Positions 52,659-61,490 of a stretch of DNA of 64,000 bases are shown here, piece after piece. Each line of letters opens with the position of its first letter. Within the stretch, counting starts at the first letter, position 1. The notes beneath the pieces are model-generated. The model made no database searches and was not told where the DNA came from. It was given only the letters and a program-made list of their open reading frames with translations. A program made the position numbers and the translations under genes. The DNA is from Marinifilum sp. N1E240 (GTDB taxonomy: Bacteria > Bacteroidota > Bacteroidia > Bacteroidales > Marinifilaceae). The stretch lies in NCBI RefSeq assembly GCF_009295825.1, contig NZ_WHKF01000003.1:372001-436000 (forward strand). Reading direction: 5' to 3'.

Positions 52659-53168
52659 TTAGATTAGTTATTAAAAACGGGTTAATAAATTCAAAACTTC
52701 CGATTTCAAGACTGCTTTCGATCAATTAATAGCAAATCAAAAACGATCTCATAATTCATTGAAATTTTTGAATCCTGTCAAAATTGAAAATTAGAGATGA
52801 AAGGGAGGTGTAAATTTTCGGCTATGGAGGGGAGATTATTTTAAGACAAGTAAAAAGAATGAATTCTCTTCAATTCAAAAAGACTAACAAAAACTCACTA
52901 ACCGCTGATTATCTAGCACTTAAAACTATCATTCACATATTTAATAACTATTAAAACTATTCTTACATGTCTACTAAGTGTAATTTTTAAGCAAATAAGT
53001 GGATATTCTCTGCAAGCCTTAAATTAGCTCAGAAATTAAAAGGTAGTCGTCAATCTTTAGAATTATATTGTAGAGCTTTTCAATTAATGTGCTGAAAAAG
53101 GAGAATTATAGCTTGACAGGCTTACTTGCGATATGTATTTTTGAAAATACTTCTGGATTGATAAAAAA
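52659..53168. other. divergent control region between susC and hybrid two-component gene
   Basis: 510 bases. The only convincing element is the plus-strand promoter at 53113-53143. I found no TAnnTTTG box facing susC, consistent with activation by the adjacent AraC-type regulator. Its binding site is expected here, probably within about 150 bases of 52658, but I could not identify repeats with confidence. GGAGG-rich DNA at 52804-52832 stands out in the otherwise AT-rich stretch. Confidence 0.5.
53113..53143 (+). promoter_or_regulatory. housekeeping promoter for the hybrid two-component gene
   Basis: TTG at 53113-53115, 20 bases, then TATTTTTG at 53136-53143: a full TTG-N20-TAnnTTTG match. 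Transcription should start near 53150, about 25 bases before ATG 53175. Confidence 0.75.
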
Positions 53169-53174
53169 TTGAAT

Positions 53175-56100
53175 ATGAAAAAATGGTGTCGAAACATTGT
53201 AAAGTCTGTGCTTTTGATAGCAATTAGTTTTTTGACAGTATTTTGCTTCGCCGATGAATCTACGAATTTTATTCATTTAAAAGCCGAAATAAACCGTCAA
53301 CATACCAATGCCACCAATGTAATTGAAGATTCTCTTGGTTATTTATGGCTTGAATCACATGCCGGTTTATTACGATTCGATGGTTATGACTACAAGGAGA
53401 TTCCTTTCTATAGTATTTTTGGTAAAAAAGCTAACCCCTCTTCTCTTCTACAACTAGCAAAAGATAAAAAGGGACATATTTGGGCGGTTTCGAAAAAAGG
53501 CAATATATCTAAACAAAATCACCACTCAATATTTATCCCTCAATATTCTTGCTTTAACAAATTAAAAGAAGAGCAAGAAATTAAATCCATACATATAGGA
53601 AAATCACACCTCTGGTTAGGAAGTAATTTTGGAGTATTAAAAAGGCAATCACGTACTGATTCAACAAACGTTGTATTTAATATTCATTCTTCTAATGAGG
53701 GAATCACTTCAATTTCAGAATGTAAAAACAACACAGTATGGTTCAGTACAGATAAAGGACGAATTTTTAAAATCAACACAAAAACAAATGATTTAGAAGA
53801 ACTTAAAGGACCTTTCAGTAATCCTTTTAATACCATCATCTTAACATGCGATAACAATGATAAATTATGGATAGGGACTGAATTGTATGGTTTTTTCTGC
53901 TATGATCCAATTAGTGAAACCTACCAACAATATCACAACCAAACTGAAGGGCTCAATTTTGTTCCTTCAAATATGATCATCAGAATATTTAAGGATAGTA
54001 AAGGATTTATTTGGCTAGGCACTGATGGAGGTGGTTTGTTTAAGGTAAATCCTGATAACAAACAGGTTCAACATTTTAACCATTCAAAGACCAATCAATT
54101 ATCCTTACAAAGCAAATCGGTAATTGGTATTGGAGAAACTAATAATCATGATATATGGATTTTCACCAATTATGGTAATATCAATATTCTTCCTCATGAA
54201 TCCAATACTGTAGGTTATCACAGTGGAAGTATTTCCGGATCTCCTACTAGAATCCTATCTGTTCTAAAAGCAAAAAATGGAAACCTTTGGATTGGAACCG
54301 ATGGAGAAGGACTTACTCTTATTGATAAAAATGGTATTCAAAAAAAGCAATTTATAGCAAAAACAAAATCTGCAAAAGGTTTATCTGGAAACTATATACA
54401 AGCTATTACTGAAGATAAAACTGGTAATCTTTGGGTCGGTACCTATTTAAATGGATTAAATTATTACGATCAAAGAAAGAGTACTTTCTATTCTATCCAA
54501 ACGGTGAATCAATCTGGACAAAGGGCATCAGATATCCGATCTTTATATGTAGACAACAAAAACAGAATTTGGGTTGGAAGTAACATTGGTTTATTTGTTT
54601 ATTCAGCCAATAAGGTACAATTAGCCTTTTTCCCATATAACAAACAAGATTTGCAAGGAACAATAGCAGAATTCTTTTTGGAAGATGAATTGGGACAATT
54701 TTGGATCGGAATGTATGGTGGAGGAATCTGTTTATTCGATGAAGCTGCTAAACTACAAAATTCCCGATTTACAACTTACAAACTATCTACATCTAACAAC
54801 AATAACGAAAGCAGTTTAATTCATGGTTCTTCGGATAAGGCTGGTCATTTATATTTGGTTAATTCTTATTCTAAACTATTAAAATTTGATATTAAGCGTA
54901 AAGAAGTTCTTCCTATTAAAGAATTTACAAATAGCCAATTACACAAAACAGTTGCTATAATTTCGATTGATTCTTCAAATCTTTGGCTTTCGAAAAGCAA
55001 TGGAATATCTCACCTGGATTTGCAAACAAAAAAAGATTACTTCTACACTTGGAAAAATGGAACCATTAAAGGAAGTTACCTCTCAGGAAGTTCATTTATC
55101 GATGAAAATGGAATACTTTACTTTGGAGGTATTGGTGGCTTGAATTATTTCAATCCCCATAAAATGAAAACTTCCAAAAAAGATTTACATCTATACATTA
55201 ACCAATTGCAAATCGTAAACCGAGATGCGAACGACTTAATTCCCACTCAATTAAAATCTGGAGTTGAACATTTAAAACATTTAAAATTAAATCATCATCA
55301 AACAGCATTTTCTTTTCAGTTTGCGGTAATTAACGATCACGTAGATCCCAATTATTACTATGCATATCGATTAAAAGGATTCGATAAGAACTGGATTACC
55401 ACAGAAAACAAAAGAAGTGCAACTTATACCAACATCCCTTTTGGTGATTACACCTTTGAAGTAAAAGCAGGAACCAAGCGAGATCTTTGGGACATTAAAG
55501 CAAAATCAATAAAAATAAGTATTATACCACCTTTTTGGAAAAGATGGTGGGCATATTTAATTTATACAACTCTTTTTCTGATAATAAGTTTCTTTATCAT
55601 TAGGTACTATATCATGTGGGCAAGATTGAAGCACAAATTGGTAATAGAGGAACTTCTAAATGAAAAAAATAAAGAGCTTTATGCTATGAAAATGAATTTC
55701 TTTGCAAAAATGTCACACGAAATTCAAACGCCACTTACCTTAATACTATCACCTATTGAAAACATGATTGAACGGGCTGAAGGAAATCTTTTACTTACTC
55801 AACGCCTTCATGTAATTAAGAATAATGCAAAACGTTTGTCTAGAATTGCTATGGAATTAATGACCATTCGAAATCGGGAAATGGGCAGACTACGAATCAA
55901 TGCTAGTGAAAACAATATTATATCGGATATTAATAAAATAGCCCTTTCGTTTAGAGAACAAGCGCGATTTAAAAATGTAGATTTTATTGTAGAAAACAAT
56001 AAACTAAACGAATTAAATCTATGGTATGATCAGCAAAAACTGGAGCATATCATTTACAATTTACTTGCCAATGCATTTAAATTTACTCCCAAAGAAGGAA

Positions 56101-57266
56101 AAATAACATTAAGCATAGAACCAAAACATGCTGATAATAAAGTAGAATTAAAAATTACAGATACAGGAATTGGTATACCTAAGGATGAATTGCAAAATAT
56201 TTTCAATCTTTTTTATCAATCGAAAGATGGTAAAGCTGTTGGTGGTACAGGAATTGGGTTGGCTCTCACAAAAGAGTTAATTCAACTGCACAAAGGTGAA
56301 ATAGCTGTTAACTCAAAAATTACTGAAGGCACCACTTTCACAATAACCCTACGAACAGGAAAGAAACATTTTAGCTCTGAGGAAATAATAAATACTGAAT
56401 TAAAACCAGAAAAAGAGGATAAAACCTATACACTTCCTCAAATTAACAATGAAGAAGTTTCAATATTTAAAGATGATAAAGAATACAGAAATTTATTAAT
56501 TGTTGAAGATAACTTCGAAATGCTCCTATTTCTGGAAGATAGTTTCAAATCTGAATACAAAGTAAAAACCGCTCAAAATGGTCATGAAGCCTTAGAAGTT
56601 ATTTCTGAATTTACACCAGATATAATACTCAGCGATGTAATGATGCCAATAATGGATGGCATAACACTTTGCAAAAAACTTAAGGATCAAAAAACTACAC
56701 GTCATATTCCTCTCATTTTATTAACAACCAAAAATGCAACCAGCTCAAAACTGGAAGGACTTAAATATGGTGCAATAGAATACATCAACAAGCCATTCAA
56801 TGTAAAAGAGCTAAAACTTAAAGTATTTAATATTCTGGATACTCAAAATAAAATGATTGAAAAATATCGAACCGAGATATTAACTGAGAGTAAAGAAATA
56901 CAAGTTGAATCGCCCGATGAAAAATTTATTGAATCGGTTATACTTGAAATGGAGAAGAATTTTGAAGATCCGGAATTTAAACTCGAAGAATTAGCCGATA
57001 TGCTCAACATGAGTTATTCGAATATCTACAGAAAATTCCAAAGTCTTACGGATAAAACATTGGTTGATTTTATGCGATCATTTCGATTAAAAAAAGCAGA
57101 ATCATTACTTATCAATCACAATTTTTCCATTTCTGAAATTGCCTATCAAATAGGATTTAACGATCCAAAATATTTCTCAAAATGTTTCAAAAAAGAGTAT
57201 GGAATGACACCTAAGCAATACAAACAGGAAAAACAAATCATCTCCAAAGACAATTCTATCAATTAA
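53175..57266 (+). CDS. hybrid two-component system sensor/regulator (HTCS)
   Basis: A single-chain sensor and transcription factor of about 1363 residues. It has a signal segment (to about 27), two periplasmic seven-bladed propellers (repeats such as FIWLGTDGGGLFKVN and NLWVGTYLNGLNYYD), a Y_Y_Y domain (about 715-780) and a transmembrane helix (about 791-815). Then come HisKA with MSHEIQTPL (phospho-His about 848), HATPase with NLLANAFKF and GGTGIGLAL, a receiver domain (LLIVEDN, DVMMPIMDG with the acceptor Asp about 1154, NKPF) and a C-terminal AraC HTH pair (FKLEELADMLNMSYSNIYRK, ISEIAYQIGFNDPKYFSKCF). It would activate the divergent susC series. ATG 53175 is preferred over TTG 53169. Its stop overlaps the next start. 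Confidence 0.95.
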   Translation: MKKWCRNIVKSVLLIAISFLTVFCFADESTNFIHLKAEINRQHTNATNVIEDSLGYLWLESHAGLLRFDGYDYKEIPFYSIFGKKANPSSLLQLAKDKKGHIWAVSKKGNISKQNHHSIFIPQYSCFNKLKEEQEIKSIHIGKSHLWLGSNFGVLKRQSRTDSTNVVFNIHSSNEGITSISECKNNTVWFSTDKGRIFKINTKTNDLEELKGPFSNPFNTIILTCDNNDKLWIGTELYGFFCYDPISETYQQYHNQTEGLNFVPSNMIIRIFKDSKGFIWLGTDGGGLFKVNPDNKQVQHFNHSKTNQLSLQSKSVIGIGETNNHDIWIFTNYGNINILPHESNTVGYHSGSISGSPTRILSVLKAKNGNLWIGTDGEGLTLIDKNGIQKKQFIAKTKSAKGLSGNYIQAITEDKTGNLWVGTYLNGLNYYDQRKSTFYSIQTVNQSGQRASDIRSLYVDNKNRIWVGSNIGLFVYSANKVQLAFFPYNKQDLQGTIAEFFLEDELGQFWIGMYGGGICLFDEAAKLQNSRFTTYKLSTSNNNNESSLIHGSSDKAGHLYLVNSYSKLLKFDIKRKEVLPIKEFTNSQLHKTVAIISIDSSNLWLSKSNGISHLDLQTKKDYFYTWKNGTIKGSYLSGSSFIDENGILYFGGIGGLNYFNPHKMKTSKKDLHLYINQLQIVNRDANDLIPTQLKSGVEHLKHLKLNHHQTAFSFQFAVINDHVDPNYYYAYRLKGFDKNWITTENKRSATYTNIPFGDYTFEVKAGTKRDLWDIKAKSIKISIIPPFWKRWWAYLIYTTLFLIISFFIIRYYIMWARLKHKLVIEELLNEKNKELYAMKMNFFAKMSHEIQTPLTLILSPIENMIERAEGNLLLTQRLHVIKNNAKRLSRIAMELMTIRNREMGRLRINASENNIISDINKIALSFREQARFKNVDFIVENNKLNELNLWYDQQKLEHIIYNLLANAFKFTPKEGKITLSIEPKHADNKVELKITDTGIGIPKDELQNIFNLFYQSKDGKAVGGTGIGLALTKELIQLHKGEIAVNSKITEGTTFTITLRTGKKHFSSEEIINTELKPEKEDKTYTLPQINNEEVSIFKDDKEYRNLLIVEDNFEMLLFLEDSFKSEYKVKTAQNGHEALEVISEFTPDIILSDVMMPIMDGITLCKKLKDQKTTRHIPLILLTTKNATSSKLEGLKYGAIEYINKPFNVKELKLKVFNILDTQNKMIEKYRTEILTESKEIQVESPDEKFIESVILEMEKNFEDPEFKLEELADMLNMSYSNIYRKFQSLTDKTLVDFMRSFRLKKAESLLINHNFSISEIAYQIGFNDPKYFSKCFKKEYGMTPKQYKQEKQIISKDNSIN

Positions 57267-58654
57267 TGAAAGTATTCTTCCAACGAAATAAATTTCTAGT
57301 ATTTATACTCGCAGTGTTATTTTTTGCGATTGCATTTGTCACTAGTTTAGAAGGCATTGATCGGGTGACTTCAACTGATAATTATTGTATGTCCTGCCAT
57401 ATTCATCCGCATTCAGAAAGCACATGGAAGCAAGCTTCGCATCACAATAATAAAAGTGGAGTTGTTGTTCATTGTATCGATTGTCATTTACCTCCAAAAC
57501 ATGAGAATAACTATTGGTCTGAGAAAATAAATGCAGCATCTCGCGATTTGTATTCTTATTGGTTTAAAGATCTTAATCAAATTAATTGGGATCAAAAATC
57601 AGAACTCGCACATGCAAAAAAGCATGTTTTTAACGAATCATGTATCAACTGTCATGAGAACCTCTTTCCTCTTCATTTATCAAAGGAAGGTGATGAAGCA
57701 CATCTGCATTACAAACACAACCAGGATAAATTGGATTGTATAAATTGTCACTTAGATGTTGGTCACGGAAGCAATAATACTCACAAAGCCAATCCTTCTT
57801 TTTTACAAGTCGATAAGCAGAACAAAATATTCAAAAATGCCACAAAAGTAGATGATTTTTCAAATTTTGAGGAGCAAATTCCTGGTACCGATGTTTCTTT
57901 TGAGATGATAGCAATTCAACCCAATAATAAATTTGATTCGTTCTTTATTGGCAAAACAGAAATATCATGGAATGAATACAAGATCTTTCTATCCGAAACC
58001 GAATCAGAAGGTAGAATTGATGATTTAAAACCAGAAGTAGATGCAATATCAGGAGCAACTCCACCTTTTGGAGATCCTTCTCATGGCTGGGGAATGGAAA
58101 AAAGACCAGCAATTACTATGACCTGGCATGCAGCCAACACCTATTGCAAATGGTTATCGGCTAAAACAGGAAAAAAATACAGGCTTCCTACAAAAGAAGA
58201 ATGGATATATGCATGTAATGGTGACTCAACTGATGATTTCTTTTTTGGTGGACAACTTGAAGATTATCAAACTAAAAACTTCCCGGAAAACCTCATCAAA
58301 AAACCTAGTGAAAAGATAAATGATTTTGTTGTTTGGAGTGCAAATAGTAAAGGTAAAACAGCTTTACCAAAGGATATTAAAAGTAACCCATTTGGTTTAC
58401 TAAACATGCTTGGGAATGTGAAAGAATTCTGTTCGAATACCATTTTAATAGATAACAAAACAGAGCACATAATTATGGGTGGTTCGTTTAAAAGTGAACT
58501 TACAGATTTATTGCTTACAAAAGTTGATTACACCAAGCACGAAACCTGGTTAATCACCGATCCTCAAATTCCTAAAAGCATTTGGTGGTACTCCGATTGC
58601 AATGATGTTGGATTCAGAGTCGTTTGCGAATTCAATAAAGTTCCTGAAAATTAA
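57266..58654 (+). CDS. NapC/NrfH-like tetraheme cytochrome c fused to SUMF1/FGE-like domain
   Basis: A 462-residue inner-membrane fusion. A transmembrane anchor (about 9-28) precedes four CxxCH heme sites: Cys41 (CMSCH), Cys70 (CIDCH), Cys126 (CINCH) and Cys158 (CINCH). The first has the NapC-style tail HIHPHSESTWKQASHH. Residues about 208-455 form a SUMF1/formylglycine-generating-enzyme fold (FFIGKTEISWNEYKIF, MTWHAANTYCKWLS, YRLPTKEEWIYAC, GNVKEFC, NDVGFRVVCEF). The cysteine pair that binds copper in true FGE is not seen after MGGSF, so that activity is unlikely. NapC-type proteins move electrons from menaquinol to periplasmic partners. The start overlaps the HTCS stop (TAATG), so the two are co-translated; a Tat-exported oxidoreductase follows. 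Confidence 0.88.
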   Translation: MKVFFQRNKFLVFILAVLFFAIAFVTSLEGIDRVTSTDNYCMSCHIHPHSESTWKQASHHNNKSGVVVHCIDCHLPPKHENNYWSEKINAASRDLYSYWFKDLNQINWDQKSELAHAKKHVFNESCINCHENLFPLHLSKEGDEAHLHYKHNQDKLDCINCHLDVGHGSNNTHKANPSFLQVDKQNKIFKNATKVDDFSNFEEQIPGTDVSFEMIAIQPNNKFDSFFIGKTEISWNEYKIFLSETESEGRIDDLKPEVDAISGATPPFGDPSHGWGMEKRPAITMTWHAANTYCKWLSAKTGKKYRLPTKEEWIYACNGDSTDDFFFGGQLEDYQTKNFPENLIKKPSEKINDFVVWSANSKGKTALPKDIKSNPFGLLNMLGNVKEFCSNTILIDNKTEHIIMGGSFKSELTDLLLTKVDYTKHETWLITDPQIPKSIWWYSDCNDVGFRVVCEFNKVPEN

Positions 58655-58679
58655 TACCAATTGTTAATTCAGATATCAG

Positions 58680-60026
58680 ATGAATAAAGATTATTACAAC
58701 AGCAGAAGAAAATTTATAAAGAATGCAACAGCAGCTGGTCTCATTGGTGCAATAGGTACCAATGCTCTTTTTTCCTCATGTCAGAATGGTAAAAAGCAAG
58801 ATTACACTTTTCCTCCCATGTTGGAAAAAGCTCCTGACGGTTCACTTTTAAAAGCTGGTGTTGTAGGCTGTGGCTATAGAGGAACAGGAGCTGCAATTAA
58901 TTTTTTAAATTCTGGTCCTAATGTTGAAATATCTGCTCTTGCAGATGTGTTTCCCGATCGTGTTGAAGCCTGCCGAAAACAAATTAAAGAACAAAAAGAT
59001 CTTGAAATTCCTCCAGATAAATGTTTCTCAGGAATTAACTCATTTGAAAAATTAATGGAGTGCGATATTGATATTGTTATTTTAGCAACTCCACCACATT
59101 TTCGCCCTCAACATTTCGAAGCCTGTGTAAAAGCAAAAAAACATGTTTTCATGGAAAAACCTGTAGCGGTCGATCCTGTTGGTGTTCGTTCTGTAATGGT
59201 ATCTGCCGAAAAAGCAAAAATGCTTGGTTTATCTGTGGTAACAGGAACAATTAAACGTCATCAGCAGGATTATATCGAAACTTTCAAACAAGTTAACAAT
59301 GGTGCCATTGGCGAAATTGTTTCGGCAAATAGTTATTACAATGTTGGAAAATTGTGGCATCGAAATCCACGTGCCGACTGGTCGGAATTGGAAAACATGA
59401 TTCGCAACTGGGTAAATTGGTGCTGGCTTTCTGGAGATCACATAGTAGAACAACATGTTCACAACTTGGATACAGTAAACTGGTTTGTAGGCAAACATCC
59501 TGTTAAAGCACTTGGCTTTGGTGCTCGCCAGAGAAGAATTACTGGTGATCAGTACGATATGTTTAGTGTTGATTATGTATATGACAAAAACATCCATTAT
59601 CACAGCATGTGTCGTCAAATTAACGATTGTTCCAACAATGTTTCAGATCGAATTCAGGGAACCAAAGGAGCTACTAATTGTGAAAACACTATCTATAATC
59701 CAGATGGATCAATCGAATGGACCTACAAATATCCAAAAGAAGGAACAGGCAAAAACATTAGTCGCTTAGCAACAAATCCCTACGATCAGGAACATATTGA
59801 TTTGGTAACAGCCATTCGAACAGGCATACCTATAAACGAAGCCTTTCAAATTGCAGAATCAACACTTACAGGAATAATGGGCAGAATCTCTGCTTATACT
59901 GGAAAAGAAGTAAGTTGGGAAGAAATGATGAATTCTGATTTGTACTTAGGACCCAAAAACTATTTAATAGGATCTGTTGACATTCCTAAAGATATTCCAA
60001 AACCAGGGAAAGCCCCTAACAATTAA
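58680..60026 (+). CDS. Tat-exported Gfo/Idh/MocA-family oxidoreductase
   Basis: NAD(P)-dependent sugar oxidoreductase fold, 448 residues. The twin-arginine leader SRRKFIKNATAAGLIGA ends with a lipobox-like FSSC, so it is exported with bound cofactor. The Rossmann loop is AGVVGCGYRGTGAA and the catalytic/substrate block HVFMEKPVAVDPVGVRS is typical of the family. It is 25 bases after the tetraheme/SUMF1 gene, in the same operon as the HTCS. It differs from the GH109 protein at 44720 in its central blocks, so glycosidase activity is not assured; it may oxidise or isomerise a sugar, or be a hydrolase acting by the GH109-like redox mechanism. A redox link to the cytochrome is inference from gene order. 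Confidence 0.85.
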   Translation: MNKDYYNSRRKFIKNATAAGLIGAIGTNALFSSCQNGKKQDYTFPPMLEKAPDGSLLKAGVVGCGYRGTGAAINFLNSGPNVEISALADVFPDRVEACRKQIKEQKDLEIPPDKCFSGINSFEKLMECDIDIVILATPPHFRPQHFEACVKAKKHVFMEKPVAVDPVGVRSVMVSAEKAKMLGLSVVTGTIKRHQQDYIETFKQVNNGAIGEIVSANSYYNVGKLWHRNPRADWSELENMIRNWVNWCWLSGDHIVEQHVHNLDTVNWFVGKHPVKALGFGARQRRITGDQYDMFSVDYVYDKNIHYHSMCRQINDCSNNVSDRIQGTKGATNCENTIYNPDGSIEWTYKYPKEGTGKNISRLATNPYDQEHIDLVTAIRTGIPINEAFQIAESTLTGIMGRISAYTGKEVSWEEMMNSDLYLGPKNYLIGSVDIPKDIPKPGKAPNN

Positions 60027-60051
60027 AATAGGAGAATTTAGGGCAAAGAAA

Positions 60052-60071
60052 AAGGGTCCAACAAGACCCTT
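60052..60071. terminator. hairpin after the Gfo/Idh gene (weak terminator)
   Basis: AAGGGTC (60052-60058) and GACCCTT (60065-60071) with a 6-base loop, 25 bases past the stop. The plus-strand tail is not T-rich, so termination strength is doubtful. Confidence 0.45.
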
Positions 60072-60293
60072 AATCAAAGAAAACCAATTAATTATGCTAT
60101 TAAAACCAAAATCCCGGGACACCACTCCCAATTTTTGGGAAACCATTGTAATAATGATTTCGCATATACAATCACAAGCAGCGGACCAAAAACTCTTTTG
60201 TATTGATTTTCTGAGACTTATACTGTTTCGTGAATTATTTCACATTTTAAAAGTGTCCGTTAACATCACACTCCCTGTACGTAAACGCACAAA

Positions 60294-60319
60294 AAAAGAG
60301 GATCTTCATCCTCTCTTTT
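60294..60319. terminator. rho-independent terminator for the DUF4097 gene (bidirectional)
   Basis: AGAGGAT/ATCCTCT stem with a CTTC loop. Read leftwards it is followed by seven T; rightwards by a shorter T-rich tail. It lies 24 bases past the DUF4097 stop. Confidence 0.82.
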
Positions 60320-60342
60320 CTATTTTAAATAATCAATTTCAA

Positions 60343-61323
60343 TTATCGATACGACTGATCGCCTGAACTACTCTTTCCATGAATCCAAATATCGCCGTTT
60401 GCCATATAAAGTTTCTTATCTGCAGTTCTATTTCCAGCTCTTAAATTACCCGAAGATGCTCTAAGATCGAAACTCAGTTGATCGGGGTCATTTCTCAAAC
60501 TTAAAGTTACATTGCCTGAAGTCGTATCAAAAAATGATTCTCCTACTAAAACAAGATTATCACCTTGAATATCTCCTGATGTTGTAGTCAAATGTAAAAC
60601 CGTTTTTGAATCGCTTATTTCAATGCCTCCTGAAGAAGATACATTTTTCAATCTTCCAGTCAATCGTTCAATTTCAATATCACCCGAAGAAGTTCTAGAC
60701 TGTATATCACCTTCAATATCCTTAAATTCGAGATCGCCCGAAGAGGCTTTACTAGTTACATTTCCAACTATATATTTAATTTCCTGATCTCCTGATGATG
60801 ATTCGCTAGTTAAATTTCCTATTAAATCTTTAACTAAAATTTCACCTGAACTAGTAACGATATCGAGATCGCCCTTAATTTTCTGAATATTTAAATCTCC
60901 AGATGAAGCTCGAAACTTAGAATATCTTGAAACAATATTCTCGCAATACAAATCTCCAGAGGAATTTCTAATGTTTAACTTGATATCAGAAGGAACTTTT
61001 AGACTAAGCTCTCCATTAATATTCCCATAAAACGAATTGGGAGATTCAATCCAGATACTTAAAACTCCTCCATTTAATTCATGTCGGATTGCAAACTTTT
61101 TCTTTTTGGAGGATTTCCCTTTAATAACACCTTCAAATCTAACATCAGATCTATCTTCACCATTTATTTCCACATCACAAAACGATCCTTTTAGCTCAAT
61201 ACTTTTAACTCCTTTGTAAGTTTCATTCGCATCAGCAAAAATGGTCTGTGAAAACAAACTGTATGATCCCAACATAAAGACTAACAAAAGAAAAATAGGT
61301 TTTATTTTTTTATAAATTTTCAT
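60343..61323 (-). CDS. DUF4097-type secreted beta-solenoid repeat protein
   Basis: A 326-residue exported protein (signal peptide ending near YSLFSQT). After an initial segment with KSIELKGSFCDVEINGEDR it consists of about ten repeats of roughly 19-21 residues, each carrying SSGD, SSGE, SSGG or TSGD/TSGN (for example RASSGDLNIQ, VTSSGEILVK, SESSSGDQEIK, SRTSSGDIEIE). This is the pattern of DUF4097/putative adhesin domains, predicted to fold as a right-handed beta structure. It is a single gene ended by its own terminator, divergent from the ferredoxin reductase gene. Function is unknown; envelope structure or adhesion is the usual guess. Confidence 0.82.
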   Translation of the reverse strand: MKIYKKIKPIFLLLVFMLGSYSLFSQTIFADANETYKGVKSIELKGSFCDVEINGEDRSDVRFEGVIKGKSSKKKKFAIRHELNGGVLSIWIESPNSFYGNINGELSLKVPSDIKLNIRNSSGDLYCENIVSRYSKFRASSGDLNIQKIKGDLDIVTSSGEILVKDLIGNLTSESSSGDQEIKYIVGNVTSKASSGDLEFKDIEGDIQSRTSSGDIEIERLTGRLKNVSSSGGIEISDSKTVLHLTTTSGDIQGDNLVLVGESFFDTTSGNVTLSLRNDPDQLSFDLRASSGNLRAGNRTADKKLYMANGDIWIHGKSSSGDQSYR

Positions 61324-61461
61324 ACGATATGATTTTTAAGATTGAATGAGTAATTTCAAGAACACTATATATGAGACGCTTCTATTTATAGATTAGTTAC
61401 AATTTTTTGAAAGGATTTATATTTGTGTACGTTTCTATTTAGAATCTTTTTAAATAATTAT

Positions 61462-61469
61462 TATCTTTG
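61462..61469 (+). promoter_or_regulatory. -7 promoter box for the ferredoxin reductase-rlmN unit
   Basis: TATCTTTG followed by C, a classic TAnnTTTG box, about 22 bases before ATG 61491. The -33 TTG is imperfect. It overlaps TTG 61467, ruling that codon out as a start. Another match, TATATTTG, lies at 61418-61425. Confidence 0.55.
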
Positions 61470-61490
61470 CCCATTCAAAAGAAAAAAAAT

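Larger units (their letters stand above)
60027..60342. other. convergent intergenic region
   Basis: 316 bases between convergent genes. It holds a 7-pair hairpin (60052-60071, AAGGGTC/GACCCTT) just after the oxidoreductase stop, a small TCCCAA/TTGGGA hairpin (60126-60140) and the terminator at 60294-60319. The remainder shows no gene I can support. Confidence 0.55.

Noticed and set aside
57266-58654. true formylglycine-generating enzyme for sulfatase maturation
   Set aside because: The active-site cysteine pair is absent and no sulfatase gene occurs in the window.
59229-59618. 129-codon minus-strand ORF
   Set aside because: Antisense to the Gfo/Idh gene; composition and lack of motifs mark it as a shadow.
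59977-60366. 129-codon plus-strand ORF covering the convergent gap
   Set aside because: Starts inside the Gfo/Idh gene and runs through two hairpins and into the DUF4097 gene; low-complexity, basic product with no motifs.
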